19,126 nt of DNA, taken from NCBI GenBank assembly GCA_013697365.1, contig JACCXA010000123.1:1-19126 (forward strand), given 5' to 3'. Made by a program: the position numbers and the translations under genes. Numbering within the stretch: position 1 is the stretch's first letter; each line of letters opens with the position of its first letter. Below the pieces are notes generated by a model. It was not told where the DNA came from and did no database searches. It saw nothing but the letters and a program-made list of their open reading frames with translations. Shown here in pieces: positions 1 through 10,046 of this stretch. This DNA comes from Chthoniobacterales bacterium. Lineage in GTDB: Bacteria > Verrucomicrobiota > Verrucomicrobiia > Chthoniobacterales > UBA10450.

Positions 1-826
1 GGGCAGATCGCTGAGTGCGCCGCCGAACTGAAAGCTCTTGGAAAACGAGCGCGTGATCTCAAGCTCCGCCTCTCATTTCACCCCTCGCAGTTCATCGTCT
101 TAAACAGCCCAAGTCCGGTCCTGGTGCAGAAGAGCATCGCTGACCTCGAAGCACAGGCCGAGATGCTCGACCGAATGGAGCTTGAGCGCGAAGCGGTTCT
201 CGTTGTCCATGCCGGCGGCTCCTACGGCGATCGGAAAACCGGCTGCGAAGCGTGGAGCAAAACATATCAGACACTCTCGCCTGCGATCCGCCGTCGCCTG
301 GTTCTCGAGAACGACGATGGCCGCTACAGTGCCGCGGACGTATTGAAAATTCACGCGGAGACAGGCGTGCCGCTGATCTTCGACCATCAGCACTTCTGGT
401 GTTTCAATCTCGAAGGGCTGGAGCTGCGGGAAACGGTCGCGCGTTTCCTTGCCACCTGGCCGCGCGGAGTGCGGCCAAGCTCCATTTCTCTTCGCCCCGT
501 ACTGAATTGCGTCAGTTGAACGGAAGGATCGCAAGACCGGGAAACGCACGCTCGTCCTGCAACCACCAGTCTGGACGGGACACGCTGATTTCTGCCAGCC
601 CTTCGAATTTATCTCAATGATGCGCAGTCTCCACGGGCTTCAATTCGATGTGATGCTGGAGGCCAAGTCAAAAGATCTCGCGCTCCTGCGATTGGAGCGG
701 GATCTGCAGCGTTACGCCCCGGATGTGGCCAGCCGATTTGGCTTGCAGGCCGCCGAGGAGCTCCCGGAGGAACCCGCCACGATCGAGATCGAGGAACCGG
801 CGGAGGGGCGACTGATCGAAGATTGA
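1..826 (+). pseudogene. uvsE: UV damage endonuclease (UvsE/UvdE), 5' partial and frameshifted
   Basis: UvsE-family enzymes are metal-dependent TIM-barrel endonucleases that nick DNA 5' to UV photoproducts. The window opens inside the gene. In the first frame I see the family signatures FHPSQF, VVHAGGSYGD, LVLENDD and FDHQHF up to TWPRGVRP near 477. The match then jumps to the third frame for KLHFSSPRTELR (477-512) and to the second frame for VERKDRKTGK, PPVWTGHADFC, PFEFI and DVMLEAKSKDLALL, ending at a TGA at 824-826. Each jump equals the loss of one base (CCAAAG to CCAAG near 477; near 513-515). The unshifted first frame stops at 517-519, losing the conserved Lys-x-His and the distal His and Glu that the family uses at its metal site. 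About 275 codons are visible, so roughly 75 N-terminal residues lie outside the window. It is either a recently inactivated gene or two assembly errors. The family call is firm. Confidence 0.85.
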
Positions 827-840
827 TCGGGCCTGCGTGA

Positions 841-870
841 GACAAAACGACGGCGTCCAAACGTTGTGTC
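841..870 (+). terminator. Possible stem-loop after uvsE
   Basis: GACAAAACG (841-849) pairs with CGTTGTGTC (862-870): eight of nine positions match across an 11-base loop. It lies 14 bases after the uvsE stop. No T-run follows, so a classical intrinsic terminator is doubtful. It could equally be an operator or mRNA element in front of the next gene. Confidence 0.25.
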
Positions 871-928
871 ATCCTGCTGCCTCGCTGAAGTCTTGAGAAC
901 GCCTCATTTGTCCACATCTTGAGCCGGT

Positions 929-2341
929 ATGAACGCGGAGATGGATGTCGGAACGAACAAGAAAGCGTTCCAGATCAATCTGGACGCGAAAAAGTACGGC
1001 ACCTTCGCGGAAATCGGCGCGGGGCAGGAGGTGGCTCGCCGTTTTTTCCATGTTGGCGGGGCGTCGGGCACGGTCGCGAAAACGATTTCCGCCTACGACA
1101 TGACCTTCAGCGACGCCATTTATGGCACAGCGGATCGCTACGTGAGCCGCAATCGTCTCGGGACAATGTTGGACCACGAGTACCAACTTTTGGTTGAGCG
1201 GCTCGACGCCAAGCTTGGCGGCGACCGCACCTTCTTCGTCTTTGCAGATACTGTCGCGGCGCGCAGTTTCAAACAGCACAACGAATCGCATGGCTGGTTG
1301 GGCGTGCGCTTTCAGGCCGAAACACGCGGCGAGCCCAGCCAGATCATCATCCACGTGCGCATGCTGGATGAATCCAATGTCGATCAACAGGAAGCGCTGG
1401 GCGTCGTGGGCGTGAACCTGCTTTATGCCGCTTTTTACTTTCACCAGCCGGAGAAGTTGATCGCCTCGCTTCAGGAGAACCTGGCCGGGGACCGGATCCA
1501 GGTGGACCTGATCAAATTCTCCGGACCGGCTTACGAGAAGGTCGACAATCGTCTCATGAGTCTGCAGCTCGTGAGCCAGGGGCTGACGAATGCGGTCATG
1601 TTTACCGCCGATGGTGAGACGGTGCAGGCGGCCGAAGTTTTCTACAAAAAGGCCATCCTGGTCGAACGCGGCAGCTTTCGCCCCGTCACCTACGCCACCA
1701 ACGACATGCTGAATGGCGCCCGCCGCGTCTTCCTCGATCAATGCCAGTATTCGGAGAAGGATCTGGTCGTCGTGATGGAGATGACGCTGGAAAACTTACT
1801 CGCGGAAGGTCAGCTCAACCACGTGGATTTTCTGGCGCGCGTCGACATCCTTGGAGCCCTCGGGCGCACCGTGTTGATCTCTAAATTCGGCGAATACTAC
1901 CGGCTGGCGGCCTACGTTGCGCGCTACACGAACAAGATGATCGGGCTGGTCATGGGCGTCCCAAGTTTAATGGAGATCTTCGACGAGAAGTATTATCTGA
2001 ACCTCGAAGGCGGTATTCTCGAAGCGCTCGGCCGCATGTTTAAAGTGGGCCTGAAACTCTACGTTTATCCGATGATCGACGAGCAAACCGGCAAACTCAT
2101 GACCGCCCGGCAGCTCGATGTCGCGCCCAACCTGAAGTCGCTCTTTCAATATCTGATCGATAACGAGTTCATTCAGGAAATCACAAACTACAATCGTGAT
2201 TATCTCCGGATCTACCCGCCGGATGCTCTCCAGAAAATCCAGTCAGGCGATCCAGCCTGGGAAAACATGGTCCCACCGGAAGTGGTGCAGATCATCAAGG
2301 AGCGAGAGTTTTTCGGTTACCGGCGCAACGTTTTGCACTAA
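929..2341 (+). CDS. Conserved protein of unknown function (470 aa)
   Basis: The 470-residue protein has no signal peptide and no evident membrane segment, so it is probably cytoplasmic. It begins with a conserved-looking block, KYGTFAEIGAGQEVARRFF (residues 22-40), then VGGASGTVAKTISAYDMTFSDAIYG. A second well-ordered block lies near the middle to C-terminus (VMGVPSLMEIFDEKYYLNLEGGILEALGRMF). I recognise this as a widely conserved family seen in verrucomicrobial and other bacterial genomes, often under inconsistent automatic names including 'TonB-dependent receptor'. That name does not fit, because there is no signal peptide, plug or beta-barrel pattern. I see no Walker, Rossmann or metal motif that would indicate an activity. 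The ATG at 929 has only a weak purine stretch upstream, and an ATG at 941 is an alternative. It stands alone between uvsE and the pil-like operon, on the same strand. Confidence 0.85.
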   Translation: MNAEMDVGTNKKAFQINLDAKKYGTFAEIGAGQEVARRFFHVGGASGTVAKTISAYDMTFSDAIYGTADRYVSRNRLGTMLDHEYQLLVERLDAKLGGDRTFFVFADTVAARSFKQHNESHGWLGVRFQAETRGEPSQIIIHVRMLDESNVDQQEALGVVGVNLLYAAFYFHQPEKLIASLQENLAGDRIQVDLIKFSGPAYEKVDNRLMSLQLVSQGLTNAVMFTADGETVQAAEVFYKKAILVERGSFRPVTYATNDMLNGARRVFLDQCQYSEKDLVVVMEMTLENLLAEGQLNHVDFLARVDILGALGRTVLISKFGEYYRLAAYVARYTNKMIGLVMGVPSLMEIFDEKYYLNLEGGILEALGRMFKVGLKLYVYPMIDEQTGKLMTARQLDVAPNLKSLFQYLIDNEFIQEITNYNRDYLRIYPPDALQKIQSGDPAWENMVPPEVVQIIKEREFFGYRRNVLH

Positions 2342-2444
2342 CCTTGCCTTCGCGGGCGGGTTCACGGGAGCGGGATCGCCGAGGATGCAGAGCGGGTAAA
2401 ACACCGGGTGCGGGCACACTTCCCGCTACAGGAATGTCTGCACC

Positions 2445-3503
2445 ATGGGAAAGCGCGGCAACTCTGTCATCGGTCTGGATCTCGGGAAGCAATTCTTCAA
2501 AGGCGTCTTGCTCCATCGCAAGGGCGAATCCCGCTATGTCCTGACGAGCTACGCCTCGCGCGAAGTTCCCGAGGAAATGGCCACGGCTGACGACATGGCG
2601 CAGCAGCTGAAACTACTCCTGAAGGAGCTAGGTAGCGCCAAAGGGTATGCCGTGGCGGTCTCCGATCCGGGTTCCTTGCTCCGAATCATTGAGCAGCCCG
2701 ACACGCCGATCGACCTCCTGCGCAATGCTCTTCGATTGAACGGGCTCGCCGTCCTAAATCAGGAATGCAAAGATTTCGTGCTCGATTGCGCCCCGGTTTC
2801 TTCTAATGGCGTCAATGGCCACACCGCTGAGAGCAACGGCTCGCCGGCCACCAATGGCGTGACCCAAAAGAAGTATCTCGTCGGCGGAATGCTCCGGCCC
2901 ACGGTTAAGCAAATATCCGACGCCATGAGCAAAACCCGCGTCACCGCGGATATCCTCCAGCTGGCGCCGATCTGCTCTTTCAACGCTTTCGAGCTGGCCT
3001 ACCCGGAAATTTTTGCGAACGACACTTTCCTGCTCCTCGACATGGGGCACCTGCAAAGCACGGTCCTGATCGGGAGCAAAAAGGAACTCGTTCTCATCCG
3101 CAGCATCGCCTACGGCGGCAAATCTTTGACTGAAGCGATCACCGCGGATGGCGCGCTCGACCCCAGCGCCGCTCGCTTGATGATGAACGAGGGTGATCCC
3201 GGCATGGCAGAAATCTGCCGGCTTTCTTTGACTCGCCTCGCGGTCGAAATCCGGAACTCCATTGGCTTTTTCGAAGGCCAGCGCGAGGAAAGCATTCAAC
3301 GCATTTTCGTCTCCGGCGGTCTCGCCCGGACTGAGACGGTGCTGCAAGCGCTGAGCGATGAGCTGGGTCTCCCTTGTGAGATTTGGGACCCGCTCGAAAC
3401 CTGCGAAGTCGCTCTCCCAGCGGCGAAGCGCCAGGATCTGCCTAATGAATTCGTTTCACTAAACGTCGCCTGCGGGGCGGCGTTTGAGTACTTGCGCAAT
3501 TAG
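2445..3503 (+). CDS. pilM: PilM-like actin-fold ATPase of a type IV pilus/secretion platform
   Basis: PilM is a cytoplasmic FtsA/actin-fold protein that binds the N-terminus of PilN and links the type IV pilus platform to its motors. The 352-residue product shows the actin-type nucleotide elements in order: a phosphate-1 loop IGLDLGKQ (residues 9-16), a phosphate-2 strand LLLDMG with Asp199, and an adenosine-loop motif VSGGLAR around Gly291. The length is normal for PilM. A Ser/Asn/Gly-rich, low-complexity insert lies around residues 120-145. The ATG at 2445 is preceded by CAGGA about 11 bases upstream. The gene heads a four-gene operon and ends six bases before the pilN-like gene. The assignment rests on fold motifs plus the following pilN/pilO-like pair, and an FtsA-like alternative is much less likely here. 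Confidence 0.85.
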   Translation: MGKRGNSVIGLDLGKQFFKGVLLHRKGESRYVLTSYASREVPEEMATADDMAQQLKLLLKELGSAKGYAVAVSDPGSLLRIIEQPDTPIDLLRNALRLNGLAVLNQECKDFVLDCAPVSSNGVNGHTAESNGSPATNGVTQKKYLVGGMLRPTVKQISDAMSKTRVTADILQLAPICSFNAFELAYPEIFANDTFLLLDMGHLQSTVLIGSKKELVLIRSIAYGGKSLTEAITADGALDPSAARLMMNEGDPGMAEICRLSLTRLAVEIRNSIGFFEGQREESIQRIFVSGGLARTETVLQALSDELGLPCEIWDPLETCEVALPAAKRQDLPNEFVSLNVACGAAFEYLRN

Positions 3504-3509
3504 CCCTCC

Positions 3510-4166
3510 ATGGCTCTTCAACTCAATCTTCTCCACGAACAATTCACGGAGCAGCGGCAACGCCAGCGCGATCCGCTCAAGCTCGGCGTCTTGCTTCTCT
3601 GTGGGCTCGGGGTGCTCATGGTCGTCTTCTACATGTGGAAGGGTTATCAGACCCTCGAGATCAAAAACCGCCTGACTGCGGAGCAACGCGAATGGGAAAA
3701 GGTGGAACCGAAAGTCTCGGCGGCGCAAAAACACTCTGCGGAACTCACCGCGACCATCAACACAACCAAGGTGCTGGACACGCTCATCGAGGGCCGTTTC
3801 TACTGGGCTCCCTTTCTCCAGACCCTTTCCGCTTGTGTCGCGCCCAATGCGCAGATCAGCCGCCTGGACGGCTCTCAGAGCGAGGATGGAAAGCTTCTCG
3901 CAATGACCCTCGATGGGAGCGCCGCGGGCAGTGAGCCCCGTGCCGCGGCGGAGGAGCTTCGGCAATTGCTGTTCGAACAGCTCCAACAAAGTTACACCGA
4001 CGTTAAAGTCGAATTCAAGGCTCTCGAGGATCTCGATACGAGTGTCACCATCGCCGGCAGCACCATGCAGTTGGCGCATTTCGTCCTCGGCATCAGCTTT
4101 AATCCGATCAGTCCGGAGGCCGCGAAGGCATCCCTCGCTGCAGTCCCCCGGACGCCAAAGAAATGA
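3510..4166 (+). CDS. pilN: PilN-like inner-membrane platform protein
   Basis: PilN-type proteins are bitopic inner-membrane proteins: a short cytoplasmic tail that binds PilM, one membrane helix, a coiled coil and a periplasmic ferredoxin-like domain that dimerises with PilO. The 218-residue product fits this plan. The tail is about 20 residues and begins MALQLNLLHEQF, which may correspond to the INLLP-type PilM-binding motif of PilN. The single hydrophobic segment spans roughly residues 24-44. A charged heptad-like region covers about 45-85, and a globular alpha/beta domain follows. The gene follows pilM by six bases, and its stop overlaps the pilO-like start (ATGA at 4163-4166), indicating translational coupling. 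Sequence identity to classical PilN is low, so the call depends mainly on topology and gene order. Confidence 0.75.
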   Translation: MALQLNLLHEQFTEQRQRQRDPLKLGVLLLCGLGVLMVVFYMWKGYQTLEIKNRLTAEQREWEKVEPKVSAAQKHSAELTATINTTKVLDTLIEGRFYWAPFLQTLSACVAPNAQISRLDGSQSEDGKLLAMTLDGSAAGSEPRAAAEELRQLLFEQLQQSYTDVKVEFKALEDLDTSVTIAGSTMQLAHFVLGISFNPISPEAAKASLAAVPRTPKK

Positions 4167-4732
4167 ACCAGAAAAAGCTCACGAAGGATCAGATTCAGAA
4201 AATCGCGCTGAGCTCGATCGGGTTCGTCGCGTTGCTCTACGTTTATTTTAGTTTCTTCCTCGGGCCACTAACTCGAAGCCGGGCGGCGATGGAAAAACAG
4301 ATCAACGACCTGCAAGGCAGAGTGGCCACCTCCAAGAACGAAATCAGCAAAAGCGCAAATCTCGAAAAACAAGCCAGCGCCGCGACGGCTCGCTTCGCCG
4401 CGCTTAAGGCGCGCAGCTCGGAAGGAGCACCCATCGCCTGGTTCCCACCGCGCATGAAGACATTCTTCGCCGGTCACCAGATCGAGAAGCCAGTCATACG
4501 ACCTGAGAGCAACGGCTCGTTCAAGCAACCAGAACTGGCCGAATGGGTGCGCTACAACTGGCTCTTCGACCTACCGCAGACCGACTTTGTCACGCTCGGG
4601 ATGACGCTGGCCGACCTGGAAAACACCGAACCTCTTCTTACGATCTCGCGTCTGAGCATCAGCTCGATCGCCCAGACGCCTCAATTTCAACAGGTCAGCC
4701 TGACTGCGAACGTCGCGATCTTGAAACGATGA
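4163..4732 (+). CDS. pilO: PilO-like inner-membrane platform protein
   Basis: PilO pairs with PilN to form the periplasmic collar of the type IV pilus inner-membrane complex. The 189-residue product has a basic N-terminus, one hydrophobic helix at about residues 15-34 (IALSSIGFVALLYVYFSFFL), a coiled-coil stretch at about 36-82 and a compact C-terminal alpha/beta domain ending in a beta-rich tail (QVSLTANVAILKR). The start overlaps the pilN-like stop by four bases, and its own stop overlaps the start of the pilP-like gene in the same way, so all three are probably translated together. In Akkermansia the PilO-like relative of this locus is Amuc_1100; I infer that relationship from gene order and topology rather than from alignment. 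Confidence 0.72.
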   Translation: MNQKKLTKDQIQKIALSSIGFVALLYVYFSFFLGPLTRSRAAMEKQINDLQGRVATSKNEISKSANLEKQASAATARFAALKARSSEGAPIAWFPPRMKTFFAGHQIEKPVIRPESNGSFKQPELAEWVRYNWLFDLPQTDFVTLGMTLADLENTEPLLTISRLSISSIAQTPQFQQVSLTANVAILKR

Positions 4733-5178
4733 AAACTTCCGCTCTTCTCTTCGCCGGTCTGCTGGCGTTGCAAACATCAGGCGCAGCCGACATCCTTCCG
4801 CCAAAGACAGATGAGGCCAAGAGCGGTGATGAGATGGGCGCCATCGTCCTAAAGAACAAGTCATCCTTCGTTCTCGACGAGAGCGGGCGCAGCCCGTTCT
4901 GGCCGATTGGTTGGAAGCCCGCGCCAGCGAGTGGAGGCAGCTCGGTGCAACGAGTCAGCGCTACAATCTCGCCTTCTTCGTTCGTCGTTTCCTCCATTAC
5001 GGTGGAGACGGGCGGCCGCTACGCGATTATCAACGGGAAGGTCATGAATGAAGGCCAGATCTTTGGCCTCCAGGCTGGGGCTCAAGTTCACGAGATCACG
5101 GTGAAAGCCATCCTCGACGGACAGGTCATCCTCGCGCAGCAGGATCAAGAAATTCCCGTTCCCTTGCGGCGCCGCTAG
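4729..5178 (+). CDS. PilP/GspB-like exported periplasmic protein
   Basis: The 149-residue product starts with a clear Sec signal peptide (MKTSALLFAGLLALQTSGA, cleavage likely before ADI). A linker follows containing SPFWPIGWKPAP, then a small beta domain with YAIINGKVMNEGQIFG and VILAQQDQEIPVPL. The 'ING, E/G turn, then a beta strand ending in EIPV' pattern resembles the homology region of PilP, GspC and GspB, which sits between the PilN/O collar and the outer-membrane secretin. Unlike typical PilP it has no lipobox cysteine; indeed it has no cysteine at all, so it would be soluble or held only by partners. I chose the ATG at 4729 because it overlaps the pilO-like stop and gives the signal peptide. 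A longer in-frame extension from 4543 merely reads through pilO. It is the last gene of the operon, and no secretin gene follows. Confidence 0.7.
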   Translation: MKTSALLFAGLLALQTSGAADILPPKTDEAKSGDEMGAIVLKNKSSFVLDESGRSPFWPIGWKPAPASGGSSVQRVSATISPSSFVVSSITVETGGRYAIINGKVMNEGQIFGLQAGAQVHEITVKAILDGQVILAQQDQEIPVPLRRR

Positions 5179-5179
5179 C

Positions 5180-5194
5180 AGGCCCCGGGGGCCT
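5180..5194. terminator. GC palindrome between convergent pilP-like and cstA genes
   Basis: AGGCCCC (5180-5186) and GGGGCCT (5188-5194) form a perfect seven-base inverted repeat around one G. It lies in the 14-base gap between the convergent stops and runs into the cstA stop codon (5193-5195). It is well placed to act as a shared terminator for both strands, but has no T-run on either side. The function is inferred from position. Confidence 0.4.
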
Positions 5195-7235
5195 AGATCA
5201 CCGCGGACTGTGCGCGCGTCAGCGGCACGAACTCGCTTTCGTGCAGCACTATTCTTTTGGTCTGACGCAGCAGACGCCACCAATCGAGCGCACTGCCTGC
5301 CACGATCAGGAGGACGAGGGCCAGGAAAGCCAGCGCGACCAGCGCATCGAAGCGCCAGACCCCGGCCTGGCGGAGCAGCGCCGCCGCCTTTTCCGGTGCG
5401 CCGGCTGCTGCGGTTTGAGCAAGATTCTCGGCGCCACTCAGAAATCCGATTTTCGGATCGGGAGAAAATATCTTCAGGTAACCGGCGGAGAAAGTCACCG
5501 CGCACATGAAAAGCAGGGGCACGAGTGTGACCCAGAGATAACGCACCTTTCCCATCTTGATCAGCAGCGTGGTGCCCAGGCAGAGAGCGATCACGCTGAG
5601 AAGTTGATTGGCGAGGCCGAAGAGCGGCCAAAGACTGTTGATTCCGCCTAACGGGTCGAGCACACCCTGGTAGAGGAACCAGCCCCAGGCCGCCACGAGT
5701 AATACGCTCGAGAGAATGTTCGCCCAGAGAGATGTCGTATCGCCCAAAGGTCGCCAGATATTTCCGAGAAGATCCTGGAGTAAAAATCGGCCGACCCGTG
5801 TCCCGGCGTCCAGCGTCGTGAGAATAAAGAGCGCCTCGAACATGATGGCGAAGTGATACCAGAGGGCCAGCGCCGTCGGATTCGAGGAGATCCGCGCGAA
5901 CATGTGAGCCATGCCCACGGCGAAAGTGGGTGCTCCACCCGCGCGGCCAAACATGGTTGTCTCGCCTAGATTCGTCGCCAGCGTCTGCATCCCCTGCTCC
6001 GTGACCGGGAAGCCGGCGGCGCTGATTCGCGCCACCACGGCTGCGGGCTCGCCCTTGGTGTTGATCGCAAAGTATTCGCCCGGTTCGATCACGCAGGCCG
6101 CGATCATCGCCATGAGCGCCACCATCATCTCCACCACCATGGCGCCGTAGCCGATATCGCGAATGCGCGATTCGCGCGCCAGCATCTTCGGCGTTGTCCC
6201 CGACGCGATGAGAGCATGGAACCCGGAGACCGCGCCGCATGCGATGGTGATGCAGACAAACGGGAAAACTGGCCCCGCAAAGACTGGCCCCGTGCCATCG
6301 ATGAAACGCGAGATGGAAGGCATCAGGAGCGTCGGCCGCAGCAACACCACCGCAACCGCCATCGCCGCCACGGTTCCGAGTTTCAGGAAAGTGCTCAGGT
6401 AATCGCGCGGTGTGAGCAGGAGCCAGACGGGCAGGGTCGAGGCGGCGAACGCATAAATCATGAGCGACCAGGCGAGCCATTTTTCGTCCCGCGTGAACCA
6501 GCTTTCCAGCATCGGGAAATGAGAAAGGAACTGGCCACCCCACACGCCAAAGGCGAGGCCTGCCAAACCAAACGCGGTGATCCAGCCGACATTGATGCGC
6601 CCGCTCCGCAAACCAAGGCCCATGATGAGCGCGATCGGGATCGTCGTCGCAATCGTGAAGACGCCCCACGGGCTCTTGGCCAAAGCCTGCACTACTACCA
6701 GCGCAAGGACAGCCATGAGGATGATCATGATCGCCAGCACGCTGATTAGCGCGAGCGCACCGACGCCGGGGCCGATCTCCTCCTTCACCATTTGACCAAG
6801 CGTCTTTCCGCGCCGGCGCACGGAGGCGAAGAGGACTATCATGTCGTGCACCGCCCCACCCAGTGTAGCCCCGATCAAAATCCAGAGCGTCCCCGGCAGA
6901 AACCCAAACTGCGCCGCGAGCACAGGACCCACGAGGGGCCCAGGCCCCGCAATCGCCGCAAAATGATGCCCGAAAACCATCCAGCGATTTGTGGGAACGA
7001 AATCTTTCCCGTCCTCCTGTACCATCGCCGGCGTGGCGCGTTCATCGTTCAATTCGAGAACACGGACCGCGAGCCATCGGCTGTAGAAACGGTAGCTGAT
7101 CGCGAGGCAACACAAGCCTGCAACGATGATCCACAGCGCGCTGACTTGTTCCCCACGCGCCACGGCCAGCACATAAATCGCGCCCAAGCCCAGTGCGGCG
7201 ACTGCGATCCAAAGCAGTTTCTTCCAGAGGCTCAT
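5193..7235 (-). CDS. cstA: Carbon starvation protein CstA, peptide/pyruvate transporter
   Basis: CstA is an inner-membrane transporter for peptides and, in some bacteria, pyruvate, induced when carbon is limiting. The 680-residue product matches the E. coli protein throughout: RGEQVSALWI, RFYSRWLA, VPTNRWMVFGHHFAAIAGPGPLVGP (read as two adjacent conserved blocks), LPVWLLLTPRDYLSTFLK, ITIACGAVSGFHALIASGTTPKML and WYHFAIMFEALFILTTLDAGTR. More than a dozen hydrophobic helices are evident. I chose the ATG at 7235 (MSLWKKLLWI), which aligns with the family N-terminus. An in-frame TTG at 7253 would add six residues. The gene lies 62 bases after valS on the same strand and may share its transcript. 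The C-terminal region ends with KRIVLHESEFVPLTRAQ and is shorter than in E. coli. I see no regulatory site. Confidence 0.95.
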   Translation of the reverse strand: MSLWKKLLWIAVAALGLGAIYVLAVARGEQVSALWIIVAGLCCLAISYRFYSRWLAVRVLELNDERATPAMVQEDGKDFVPTNRWMVFGHHFAAIAGPGPLVGPVLAAQFGFLPGTLWILIGATLGGAVHDMIVLFASVRRRGKTLGQMVKEEIGPGVGALALISVLAIMIILMAVLALVVVQALAKSPWGVFTIATTIPIALIMGLGLRSGRINVGWITAFGLAGLAFGVWGGQFLSHFPMLESWFTRDEKWLAWSLMIYAFAASTLPVWLLLTPRDYLSTFLKLGTVAAMAVAVVLLRPTLLMPSISRFIDGTGPVFAGPVFPFVCITIACGAVSGFHALIASGTTPKMLARESRIRDIGYGAMVVEMMVALMAMIAACVIEPGEYFAINTKGEPAAVVARISAAGFPVTEQGMQTLATNLGETTMFGRAGGAPTFAVGMAHMFARISSNPTALALWYHFAIMFEALFILTTLDAGTRVGRFLLQDLLGNIWRPLGDTTSLWANILSSVLLVAAWGWFLYQGVLDPLGGINSLWPLFGLANQLLSVIALCLGTTLLIKMGKVRYLWVTLVPLLFMCAVTFSAGYLKIFSPDPKIGFLSGAENLAQTAAAGAPEKAAALLRQAGVWRFDALVALAFLALVLLIVAGSALDWWRLLRQTKRIVLHESEFVPLTRAQSAVI

Positions 7236-7297
7236 TCGTAGATGATGCCGCAAAGATTAGCCGAAGCAGCCGCCGCAGAGCAACACCGCTGGCTTGA

Positions 7298-9955
<2,658 letters not shown>

Positions 9956-10033
9956 GGGCCAGCATCGAAGGGGGAGCGTCGAAAGCAAAACTAAAACCCG
10001 ATCGAGCGCATGCCACTCATCGTCCCGCCGTGC

Positions 10034-10040
10034 AAGGGAG
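10034..10040 (+). promoter_or_regulatory. Ribosome-binding site supporting the amidase start at 10047
   Basis: AAGGGAG lies six bases before the ATG at 10047 and is the clearest Shine-Dalgarno-like site in the window. It favours this start over the in-frame ATG at 10104, which has no such site but would give a more compact signal peptide. Confidence 0.5.
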
Positions 10041-10046
10041 AGACGC

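Noticed and set aside
869..1741. A 290-residue minus-strand open frame
   Set aside because: It is antisense to the conserved 470-residue gene, which has clear family blocks. No motif or start signal supports the antisense frame.
2342..2444. Regulatory site before the pilM-like gene
   Set aside because: The 103-base gap is GC-rich with no convincing -10/-35 pair, hairpin or operator.
4861..6669. A 602-residue open frame on the minus strand
   Set aside because: It lies wholly within pilP/cstA in another frame, is extremely rich in Arg, His and Gly, and has no family motifs. It is a shadow of the GC-rich cstA sequence.
9956..10046. Divergent promoters between valS and the amidase gene
   Set aside because: The AT-rich patch CAAAACTAAAAC is suggestive, but no hexamer pair with proper spacing could be found on either strand.
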